This document shows, piece by piece, positions 56,528 to 64,000 of a DNA stretch of 64,000 nucleotides. Source of the stretch: RH-AL1 sp965277355 (GTDB lineage Bacteria; Pseudomonadota; Alphaproteobacteria; Rhizobiales; Beijerinckiaceae); the NCBI GenBank assembly GCA_965277355.1, contig CBDICN010000001.1, positions 992,001 to 1,056,000 on the forward strand, given 5' to 3'. A program made the translations under genes and the position numbers. How positions within the stretch are numbered: the first letter of the stretch is position 1; each line of letters begins with the position of its first letter. Below the pieces are notes generated by a model, which was given only the letters and a program-made list of their open reading frames with translations, did no database searches and was not told the origin of the DNA.

Positions 56528-57070
56528 TCACGCGGACTCCGGCGGGGTCGATGGCTCGGTCGACTTCGGCTTGCGCGGCGCAGACTTGCGCGGGGAGGTC
56601 TTGACTGCTGTGGGCTTGGTAGCCGTCGTCTTGGTCGCGGCGGACTTACGCGGCGTCTTAACCGCTGTTGTCTTCGTGGCCTTGGTCGATGCCTTCTTCG
56701 CGGCCGCGGTCTTGGTCGGAGCCGCCGTCTTGCCCGCGGGCTTACGCGTCGTCTTTGTCGTTGCCGTCCTCCTCGCCGCGGTCGTTTTCGCGGCGGTCTT
56801 CGCGGCGGCCATCTTCTTCGCGGCGGGCGCTTTCACTGCCGCCTTCTTCGCCGTGGCCGTCTTCCCCGCGCTTGTTCTGGCCGCAGCCGACTTGGTCGCA
56901 GCCGACTTGGCAGCAACCGACTTGGCAGCGGCTGTTTTAGCGGTGCCGATTTTGGCCGGAGCCGTCCTCGCGGTCGCTGTCTTGGCAGTGGACTTCGTTG
57001 GCGTCTTCGCGGCCGCCTTCTTCACTGCCGTCTTCTTCGTTATCGTTTTCTTGGTCGTCGCCTTCGCCAT
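56528..57070 (-). CDS. Histone H1-like Lys/Ala-rich protein
   Basis: A 180-aa low-complexity protein made of Lys, Ala, Thr and Pro (for example TAAAKSVAAKSAATKSAAAR), like the C-terminal tail of eukaryotic histone H1 and bacterial HctB/AlgP-type proteins. It probably binds DNA or RNA through charge and may compact the nucleoid. Repeats of AAKxA type favour copy-number change. The opposite strand carries long open frames over the whole gene, which are by-products of the repeat. It starts MAKATTKKTITKKTAVKK at ATG 57070. Confidence 0.85.
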   Translation of the reverse strand: MAKATTKKTITKKTAVKKAAAKTPTKSTAKTATARTAPAKIGTAKTAAAKSVAAKSAATKSAAARTSAGKTATAKKAAVKAPAAKKMAAAKTAAKTTAARRTATTKTTRKPAGKTAAPTKTAAAKKASTKATKTTAVKTPRKSAATKTTATKPTAVKTSPRKSAPRKPKSTEPSTPPESA

Positions 57071-57640
57071 TTTCGTCCCCTGTACTTCGACAGCACATGT
57101 CTTGTTGCCGGAATGAGGCAGTCAAACCGTAACCGGCTCGCAAGAGTGCGCAAGGGGCCGACAACGTCGCTTGCCTGATGGGAAGCAGAAGGATGCGTGT
57201 GGGACGCTTGAGTAAAGACACGCGCGTCGACCGGCGAGCGTCGTCGCCGCGCTCGCGGGCGAGGTCCACCTCATCCGCCGCGCAGAACCAAGGACGGACC
57301 GCGCACTAGACCTCGAACCGATCGTCCGAAAGCTGCCGTGACGAGATCCGATCAATCATCCGTATTTTCAGAGCCTTACAAGAGGTGCGAACGCGACCGT
57401 CCGTGATTCTTAGAGGAGCAGTTTCTTCTCAATCGTTTTTTGCCATACCAAATCGATGGAATGAAAGTCGCGCGACTACCGTCCGCGGCGTTGCTCGAGC
57501 AGCCCGGGGGCACGCCGCGGCCGCGTTCGGCGGAACGCGAAAATTTACGTGTGAACAAGCGTATGAGTATGCGCTTCAGCTCGAAAACGTCGCGACCGGT
57601 CACGGCGCTCGGAAGACCCGCCATGATTCGCGACAGCAAC
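57071..57640. other. Gap between the H1-like gene and gatB
   Basis: About 570 bases. It should hold the promoter of the H1-like gene. Around 57350-57480 the sequence is richer in A/T, with a T6 run near 57435 after a weak stem AGAGGA/TCTTCT. Open frames here are antisense continuations of gatB shadows and show no family resemblance. I see no gene, tRNA or clear terminator. Confidence 0.4.
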
Positions 57641-59128
57641 TCAGAGACCGAGCTTCGCTTTCAGCATCTCGTTGACGGCGTGCGGGTTCGCGCGACCGCC
57701 TGTTTCCTTCATCACCTGGCCTACAAACCAGCCCAGCATCGAGGGCTTCGCCTTCGTCCGCTCGACCTTCTGCGGATTAGCGCCGATGATCACATCGACG
57801 GCCGCCTCGATCGCACCCATGTCAGTGACCTGCTTCATTCCCCGCTTGTCGACGATGGCCGCCGGATCGCCGTTTTTTTCCTCGGCGATGATGATGGCGA
57901 GCACGTCCTTGGCGATCTTTCCCGAGATCGTGCCGTCCGCGATGAGATCGACGAGGCCTGCGATCTGCGCCGGCGTAATGTGCGTCGTGTGGAGGGAAAG
58001 CCCCTGCGTGTTCGCGTAGGCGGCGACGTCGCCGTTGACCCAGTTGGCCACCATCTTGGCGTCGCGTGTCCCATTGCCATGGGCGACGCTGGCCTCGAAG
58101 AAGTCGGCCGTCTCCTTGTCGGCGACGAGGACGCCGGCATCGTAGGGCGACAGTCTGTACTCCGCGACGAAGCGCGCCTTCTTAGCGTCGGGCAGTTCAG
58201 GCAACTCGTGCGCAAGCGCATCGACATAGGCCTGATCGAACTCCAGCGGTAGCAGATCGGGATCGGGGAAGTAGCGATAGTCGTGCGCTTCCTCCTTGTT
58301 ACGCATCGAGCGCGTCTCGCCCTTGGCGGGATCGAACAGCCGCGTCTCCTGCACGATCGCGCCGCCGTCCTCGAGAATCTCGATCTGCCGGCGCGCCTCG
58401 ACATCGATCGCTTGACCGATGAAGCGGATCGAGTTCACGTTCTTGATCTCGCAGCGCGTGCCGAGTTTTTCGCCCGGGCGGCGCACCGACACGTTCACGT
58501 CTGCGCGCAGCGACCCCTGCTCCATATTGCCGTCGCAGGTGCCGAGATAGCGCAGGATTGTACGCAGCTTCGAGACATAGGCTTTCGCCTCGTCGGCCGA
58601 GCGCATGTCGGGCTTGGAGACGATCTCCATCAGCGCGACGCCGGAGCGATTGAGATCGACGAAGGAGTCGGTCGCCGACTGATCGTGCAACGACTTGCCG
58701 GCATCCTGCTCGAGGTGCAAGCGCTCGATGCCGACCTCGAAGGATTCCGTCGGCGTGAGATTGACGGTGACGATGCCTTCGCCGACGATCGGGCTCTTGT
58801 ACTGCGAGATCTGATAACCCTGCGGCAGGTCCGGGTAGAAGTAGTTCTTCCGATCGAACACCGAGCGGTGATTGATCCGCGCCTTGAGGCCGATCCCGGT
58901 GCGCACCGCCTGCGCCACGCATTCCGCGTTGATGACCGGCAGCATGCCCGGCATCGCCGCGTCGACGAGCGAGACGTGCGCGTTCGGCTCGCCGCCGAAA
59001 GTGGTGGAGGCGCCCGAGAAGAGCTTCGAGCGCGAGGTCACCTGCGCATGGATCTCCATGCCGACGATGATCTCCCAATCGCCGGTGGCGCCGGGCACGA
59101 GGTTTTCGGGTTTGGCGTGCGCGGTCAT
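57641..59128 (-). CDS. gatB: Aspartyl/glutamyl-tRNA(Asn/Gln) amidotransferase subunit B
   Basis: A 495-aa subunit of the GatCAB amidotransferase that converts Glu-tRNA(Gln) (and Asp-tRNA(Asn)) to the amide form. It has WEIIVGMEIHAQVTSRSKLF, YPDLPQGYQISQ, SGVALMEIVSKPDMRS, YRYFPDPDLLPLEF and the C-terminal YqeY-like domain with LGWFVGQVMKETGGRANP. gatA and gatC are not adjacent. A non-discriminating Asp/Glu-tRNA pathway is expected in this group; aspS lies 2 kb away. Confidence 0.96.
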   Translation of the reverse strand: MTAHAKPENLVPGATGDWEIIVGMEIHAQVTSRSKLFSGASTTFGGEPNAHVSLVDAAMPGMLPVINAECVAQAVRTGIGLKARINHRSVFDRKNYFYPDLPQGYQISQYKSPIVGEGIVTVNLTPTESFEVGIERLHLEQDAGKSLHDQSATDSFVDLNRSGVALMEIVSKPDMRSADEAKAYVSKLRTILRYLGTCDGNMEQGSLRADVNVSVRRPGEKLGTRCEIKNVNSIRFIGQAIDVEARRQIEILEDGGAIVQETRLFDPAKGETRSMRNKEEAHDYRYFPDPDLLPLEFDQAYVDALAHELPELPDAKKARFVAEYRLSPYDAGVLVADKETADFFEASVAHGNGTRDAKMVANWVNGDVAAYANTQGLSLHTTHITPAQIAGLVDLIADGTISGKIAKDVLAIIIAEEKNGDPAAIVDKRGMKQVTDMGAIEAAVDVIIGANPQKVERTKAKPSMLGWFVGQVMKETGGRANPHAVNEMLKAKLGL

Positions 59129-59139
59129 TGGTTGAACTC

Positions 59140-59502
59140 TCAGACTTGGGGATCGCCGCTCTCGGGGGCAGCGAGTTCGGCCTCTACGACCTTTGAAAGT
59201 TGGACGAGATCGTCATGCGCGGTATCCCAAATGAATGGTACCTCGACGCGCTCGTAACTGTGTCGGTAAAAGTTGCCTGCGTCTCGGATCGCGCGCCAGG
59301 CAACGGCCGAGTTACAAGCCTTGAATTCGTCAGGCAATCGGCGGCTCGCTTCCGAAATGATTTCGAGCGCCCGCGTGACGGCGTAGAACGTCTTCAAGTC
59401 GGACCGAAAGGTCTCGAAAGACGCGCCTTCTAAGAAAGATTGAGCCGCCGCAATGTTCTCGCGAATATCCAACAGAGCGGATCGCGCCTTGTCAGAAAGC
59501 AT
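59140..59502 (-). CDS. HepT-like (DUF86) HEPN protein, probable toxin
   Basis: A 120-aa all-helical HEPN protein. It carries the DUF86 pattern around AWRAIRDAGNFYRHSYERV, where the Arg/His/Tyr (RHSY) form the likely RNase or NMP-accepting site. In HEPN/MNT modules the HEPN protein is a toxin that is AMPylated by its nucleotidyltransferase partner, here the upstream overlapping gene (11 bases). Lies between gatB and aspS. Confidence 0.85.
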   Translation of the reverse strand: MLSDKARSALLDIRENIAAAQSFLEGASFETFRSDLKTFYAVTRALEIISEASRRLPDEFKACNSAVAWRAIRDAGNFYRHSYERVEVPFIWDTAHDDLVQLSKVVEAELAAPESGDPQV

Positions 59503-59788
59503 AGACTGCGTCGCGCTCGGCGCTCGGTCGGACGTAATCCTTCAAGGCCGCTCGGTTGGAAACATCGACCTTTGCCGGAAAGAGGTCCTCGATCATGTTC
59601 ATGATGCCTACGTACTCGTAGACACCCATCCGCACGTCCGGCTCGAGTTCGATCATGATGTCGATGTCGCTGTCGGACCGATGCTCGCCCCTTGCCAGCG
59701 AGCCGAACAATGCGGCCCGCGCGACACCCTTTGCGCGTAGATCGCGCTCGGCGCCTCTCAATACGGCCAACACATCGTCTTTGGTCAT
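59492..59788 (-). CDS. MntA-like minimal nucleotidyltransferase, probable antitoxin
   Basis: A 98-aa nucleotidyltransferase with the fold motif LFGSLARGEHRSDSDIDIMI (two catalytic Asp) and third acidic residue in KVDVSNR. It likely AMPylates the HEPN partner to neutralise it. ATG 59788 has AGGA at 8 bases; a GTG at 59794 would add two residues. The pair is a compact, probably mobile-type module between two translation genes. Confidence 0.87.
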   Translation of the reverse strand: MTKDDVLAVLRGAERDLRAKGVARAALFGSLARGEHRSDSDIDIMIELEPDVRMGVYEYVGIMNMIEDLFPAKVDVSNRAALKDYVRPSAERDAVYAF

Positions 59789-59842
59789 CGCCACAGTCCT
59801 GACTGACGATACCTTAACACGTCTCGCGGCGGACTGAAGAGA

Positions 59843-61714
59843 TCAGCTCTCGTCCTTCACCTCAACGATCAGCGCGCTCGCGTTTTCGACTGCCTCGCGC
59901 TTCGATATCGTCTGCATCACGTTTGATCGGATGTGCAGCTCGCGCAGCTGCTTCGGCGTCGCTGGCGAGGGCGCCCCCATCAGCAGATCCTCGGCGCGCT
60001 GGTTCATCGGGAAGAGCACGATCTCGCGCAGGTTCTCCTCGCCGGCGAGCAGCATGACGATGCGGTCGACGCCGGGCGCGATGCCGCCGTGCGGCGGCGC
60101 GCCATATTGGAAGGCGCGGTACATGCCGCCGAAGCGCTCCTCGAGCACGCTCTCGTCGTAGCCGGCGAGCGCGAACGCCTTTTTCATCGTGTCCGGGCGA
60201 TGGTTTCGGATCGCGCCCGACGACAGCTCCACGCCGTTGCAGACGATGTCGTACTGGTAGGCCTTGAGGCCGAGGATGGCCTTCTGGTCCGCCAGGTCGA
60301 GCGTGAGAAAGGCGTCGTGCTCCATCTGTGGCATCGAGAAGGGGTTGTGCGAGAAGTCGATCTTCTTGTCGTCCTCGTTCCACTCGTACATCGGGAAGTC
60401 GACGATCCAGCACAGCTCGAAGGTGCCCGACGTGGTCAGCCCGAGCTCGGTGCCGATGCGCAAGCGCGCGGCACCCGCCAGCTTCGCCGCCTTCTCGGCC
60501 ATGTCGCAGGCGAAGAACGCGGCGTCGCCGGCCTGAAGGCCGGCGGCCGCGACAATCACCTGCTGCGCCGCCGGCGGCAGGAACTTGGCGATCGGACCCT
60601 TGCCGACGAGAGCGTCGCCCTCGCCTTCGAAGATGACGTAGCCGAGGCCCGGAGCGCCTTCGCCGCGCGCCCAGTCGTTCTGTTTGTCAAAAAACGACCG
60701 AGGCTGCGCGCCGGCGCCCGGCGCCGGGATGGCGCGGACCACGCCGCCGCGATTGATGACGTCCTTGAAGGCGTTGAAGGTCACGTCATCGCGCGCGAAG
60801 GCATCGGTGACATCGGCGATGACGATCGGGTTGCGTAGGTCCGGCTTGTCGGACCCGTACTTCAACATCGCGTCGGCGAAGGTGATCGTCGGGAACGTCT
60901 GCGTCACCGGCTTGCCGCCGCCGAACTCCTCGAACAGACCGCGCAACACCGGCTCCACGGCCGCGAACACATCGTCCTGGGTGACGAAGCTCATCTCGAT
61001 ATCGAGCTGGTAGAACTCGCCCGGCGAACGGTCGGCGCGAGCGTCTTCGTCGCGGAAGCACGGCGCGATCTGAAAATAGCGGTCAAAGCCCGCCACCATG
61101 ATGAGTTGCTTGAATTGCTGGGGCGCCTGCGGCAGCGCGTAGAATTTTCCCGGATGCACGCGCGAGGGCACAAGGTAATCGCGGGCTCCCTCTGGACTGG
61201 AAGCCGTGAGGATCGGCGTCTGGAACTCGAAAAAGCCCTGCGCCTTCATCCGCGCACGCATCGAGTCGATCACCTGCCCGCGCAGCATGATATTGGCATG
61301 CAGCTTGTCGCGGCGTAGATCAAGGAAGCGATATCGAAGGCGGATGTCCTCGGGGTAGTTCTGCGCGTTGGCCACCGGCAGCGGCAACTCGTTCGCTGGC
61401 CCGAGCACCTCGATTGCATCGACGTAGACCTCGATCCGGCCGGTGGCCATCTCGTCGTTCTCGGTGCCGGAGGGCCGGGTCCGGACGCGGCCGTCGACCC
61501 GCACCACCCACTCGGAGCGCAGCGTCTCGGCCCGCGCGAAGGCGGCGGAGTCGGGGTCGACCACGCATTGCGTGATCCCGTAGTGGTCGCGCAGGTCGAT
61601 GAAAAGCACGCCGCCGTGATCGCGGATGCGGTAGCACCAGCCGGCGAGCCGCGTCGCCGTTCCGGCGTCGGCCTCCCGAAGCGCGCCACAGGTGTGCGAA
61701 CGGTAACGATGCAT
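59843..61714 (-). CDS. aspS: Aspartyl-tRNA synthetase
   Basis: A 623-aa bacterial-type class IIb synthetase: OB-fold anticodon domain (HRYRSHTCGALREADAG to about 130), catalytic core with SSPEGARDYLVPSR, FRDEDARADRSPGEFYQLD, the bacterial GAD insertion (about 300-430), and motif 3 GGIAPGVDRIVMLLAG. It may charge both tRNA-Asp and tRNA-Asn given the GatCAB system. The open frame extends to 61795, but ATG 61714 gives the family start. Confidence 0.96.
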   Translation of the reverse strand: MHRYRSHTCGALREADAGTATRLAGWCYRIRDHGGVLFIDLRDHYGITQCVVDPDSAAFARAETLRSEWVVRVDGRVRTRPSGTENDEMATGRIEVYVDAIEVLGPANELPLPVANAQNYPEDIRLRYRFLDLRRDKLHANIMLRGQVIDSMRARMKAQGFFEFQTPILTASSPEGARDYLVPSRVHPGKFYALPQAPQQFKQLIMVAGFDRYFQIAPCFRDEDARADRSPGEFYQLDIEMSFVTQDDVFAAVEPVLRGLFEEFGGGKPVTQTFPTITFADAMLKYGSDKPDLRNPIVIADVTDAFARDDVTFNAFKDVINRGGVVRAIPAPGAGAQPRSFFDKQNDWARGEGAPGLGYVIFEGEGDALVGKGPIAKFLPPAAQQVIVAAAGLQAGDAAFFACDMAEKAAKLAGAARLRIGTELGLTTSGTFELCWIVDFPMYEWNEDDKKIDFSHNPFSMPQMEHDAFLTLDLADQKAILGLKAYQYDIVCNGVELSSGAIRNHRPDTMKKAFALAGYDESVLEERFGGMYRAFQYGAPPHGGIAPGVDRIVMLLAGEENLREIVLFPMNQRAEDLLMGAPSPATPKQLRELHIRSNVMQTISKREAVENASALIVEVKDES

Positions 61715-61988
61715 GGTCTCGGCTTGTTCTCGATCTGAATACGCGCCGCCTGGCGGCCCGAAAGTGGCCGGAGAACGGCATGCGGGGTGTGCCATGTCAA
61801 GGCATGGCTCGATCAGCTAAGCTCGGTTTCCGCGGAAACCGTCGAGAGACGAGCGAGAGGTCTTCGCTCAGGCAAGCCCGAAGCCAAGCCGTTTCGCCAC
61901 GCCGCGCTCGCCTCGGCGTTCGAAGGTTCGTTAACGCAAATTCGAGATGGTTTCGGGAGCTGCGCGACGGCCCGGGATCCTCGTCTCC

Positions 61989-63997
61989 ATGATCAGATAC
62001 ATCAATTCGCGTCTGACGATCCCGGCCCGGCTCCTATTGATGGTTTTGGTGTCCGCGGTCCCCGACGTGCTGCTCACGGGTCTTTATGTCCAGCAATCCT
62101 CGATCGACATCGCCTTCGCGCGGAAGGAGGTGGACGGCACCCGATATCTGACCGGCCTATGGGCGCACTTCATCGAGGTTGCGAATACCGGCGTGGTCAC
62201 CGAGCCGTCACCGACCGTCGCCACCTTTGACGAAGAGTTCAGCTCGAACGATGCCAGCAAAACCTACAACGCGGCCACCAATGTCGCCGACAAGCTGGAC
62301 GCCGGCAAAGCGCTGATTGGCGCCGTGGCTGACGGATCGAACCTCACGCTCGATCCAGACCTCGACAGCTTCTACGCGATGGACGCCGATACTGTAAGAC
62401 TGCCCGGCATCGTGTCGGCCGATATCGCACTTGGCAAGGCGGCAGCCGAGCCACTCGACTCTCGCTCGCGTCTTGTCCATACCGCCTTCGCTGTCAATCG
62501 TCTTGAGATCAGTGCTGGCGACGCCAATGCGTCGCTCAACGCGGCGATCAAGAACAACGCCTCCGGACTGACGAAGGCGGCATTGTCGACCATGACGCTC
62601 GACTTGAAGGCCGCGTCCGATGCCCTGGCGCTACGCGGGCGCGCCCTTCTGGAGAGCGGCACGGCACCCGATCTCGGCGAGGCTCAGACGAAGCTGTTGC
62701 GGCAGGTTTCGAAGACATGGTCAGCCACCAACATCGAGCTTGCCCGGCTGCTACAGGTTCGCGTCGACGGATTTCATCGCAAGCTGACGATCAATCTCAT
62801 CATCGCGGGCTTGTCCCTCTGCGTCTCCTATTGGCTGTCGCAAGCGGTCGCGCGCGGCCTCTCGCGGCGCATCACGCGCCTGGTCGAGGTGATGAAGCGC
62901 CTGATCGCCGACGACGCCACGCCGCACATTCCCTATCTCGCCGATCGCAACGAGACGGGTCACATCGCGAAGACCTTGGCTGCCTTCAAGGATGGCGTCA
63001 TCGAGCGCAAGAAGCTGAAGTCCGAACGGGCGCTGGCCGGCGAGCAGACCGCCGTCGTCGGCGCCGTCGCCGCCGGTCTTGAACGGCTCGCGCAAGGCGA
63101 TCTGACGGCGACGCTGTCGCAGAACTTTCCTTCGGCCTATGATAAAATCCGCACCGATCTCAACGCCACCGTGATGACACTGCGCAGCAGCATGCTGACG
63201 ATCGCCGCCAGTACGCAGGCGATCACGACAGGTACCTCCGGCATCGCGGCCTCGACGGCCGACCTGGCGCGTCGCACCGAGCAGCAGGCCACTGCGCTTG
63301 AGGGGTCGGCCGCCGCGCTCAACGAGGTGACGGAGACGATCCAGCAGTCGGCACAGGAGGCCAGCATCGTCTACGACATCGTCTCGACGGTACGAACCAA
63401 GGCGGAAGGCAGCCAGAACGTGGTCCGCGAGGCGATCGCCGCGATGGGCGCGATTCAGACCTCGTCGATGCAGATCGGCGAGATCATCGGCGTGATGGAC
63501 CAGATCGCGTCGCAGACGAACCTTCTCGCGCTCAACGCGACGATCGAGGCGGCGCGGGCGGGCGCCTCCGGACGCGGCTTTGCTGTTGTTGCCTCCGAGG
63601 TCCGCGAGCTGGCGGAGCGTTCAGCCAAGGCTGCCCGAGCGGTCAGAGACCTGATCTCGGCCGCGACCAAGCAGATCATCGGCGGCGCGAGGCTCGTCGC
63701 GGAAACCGGCCAGGCGTTTGAAAGCATCGTCGCCGAGATCGGGGCGACCAATGCCACGATGGACGCCATCGCCGGCGGCGCCGCCGCCCAGGCCGAAAAA
63801 CTCTACCGGATCAATTCGCGATCGGCCAAATGGACAAGGTGACCCAAGAGAACGCCGAAATGGTCGACGAGACGATGAGCGCGGCGAATTCGCTGCGCAC
63901 CGAAACGGAACGGCTGGCCGCGCTCGTCGGCACCTTCAAGATCGACGAGGACGCCAGGCCGGGCCAGCTCGCGCCGAGGGCCCGGTCGGTGGCCTGA
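61989..63997 (+). pseudogene. Membrane chemoreceptor gene with a 3' frameshift
   Basis: A methyl-accepting chemotaxis protein: first span (about 13-32), periplasmic helical domain, second span (about 265-285), HAMP and the signalling domain with MDQIASQTNLLALNATIEA and RGFAVVASEVRELAERSAK. The frame ends at 63842 with a short odd tail after QAEKLYRINS. If one G is added in TTCGCGATCGG (63815-63825), the frame continues as INSAIGQMDKVTQENAEMVDE and ends at 63997, the usual chemoreceptor C-terminus. So a one-base deletion, real or a sequencing error, breaks the gene. ATG 61989 is preferred to ATG 61947. Confidence 0.8.
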
Positions 63998-64000
63998 GCC

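Noticed and set aside
56475..57178. Two long plus-strand frames over the H1-like gene
   Set aside because: They arise from the repeat codons of the minus-strand gene; Val/Ala- and Arg/Gly-rich translations without family resemblance.
57440..58252. A 270-aa plus-strand frame overlapping the gatB 3' end
   Set aside because: Mostly antisense to gatB; the upstream non-overlapping part is short and has no family features.

Overview
The window is chromosomal, GC-rich, gene-dense DNA of an alphaproteobacterium. The most likely group is Hyphomicrobiales (Rhizobiales) near Methylobacteriaceae/Beijerinckiaceae. This rests on the order secE-nusG-rplK-rplA-rplJ-rplL-rpoB, the block slt/dapA-smpB-udg-NYN-rpoZ-rsh-pdxJ-acpS-lepB-rnc-era, repeated stop/start overlaps, and a C30-type carotenoid finishing cluster. 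The species cannot be named from the sequence alone.

Layout. 1-8.4 kb (minus strand): ribosomal protein and RNA polymerase genes read toward rpoC, which lies outside the window. 8.5-10.4 kb: an unknown protein and a soluble chemoreceptor with a protoglobin-like N-terminus. 10.7-14.8 kb (plus): a tightly coupled kaiC-kaiB-kaiB-hybrid histidine kinase operon without kaiA. 15.0-24.2 kb (plus): two CrtI/CrtN-type desaturase/oxidases, a DUF2141 protein, an ABC-2 transporter pair, a PlsC-type acyltransferase, a GT2 glycosyltransferase and an aldehyde dehydrogenase, nearly all overlapping and closed by a hairpin terminator. This looks like one pathway for making, glycosylating, acylating and perhaps moving a carotenoid. 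24.6-28.4 kb: an alginate-export-type porin and a lytic transglycosylase. 28.7-38.3 kb: the housekeeping block dapA, smpB, udg, NYN, rpoZ, rsh, pdxJ, acpS, lepB, rnc, era, with a lepB tail remnant between lepB and rnc.

38.4-46.4 kb: a Rieske/FAD reductase, tRNA-Gln(CTG), a lone response regulator, an alpha/beta hydrolase, and two paralogous coiled-coil porins, each with a strong terminator, flanking a DUF4142 gene. 46.6-54.8 kb: a two-component system followed by an RND pump, adaptor and outer membrane factor; the arrangement suggests a regulated tripartite efflux system. 54.8-57.1 kb: a duplicated-Cys-motif protein, tRNA-Ser(GCT), a DUF2147 protein, a small exported protein and a histone H1-like Lys/Ala-rich protein. 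57.6-61.7 kb (minus): gatB, a HepT/MntA-type toxin-antitoxin pair and aspS. 62-64 kb: a membrane chemoreceptor gene whose reading frame is broken near its 3' end by an apparent one-base deletion.

Points most worth a second look: the Kai operon with two unlike KaiB copies next to a chemoreceptor with a His-less globin-like domain; the carotenoid operon with a built-in ABC transporter and DUF2141 protein; a duplicated, self-pairing Shine-Dalgarno in front of rplJ; an 8-base tandem repeat spanning the rsh stop and pdxJ start; the lepB remnant; and the chemoreceptor frameshift. No CRISPR array, insertion sequence, prophage or integron was seen.
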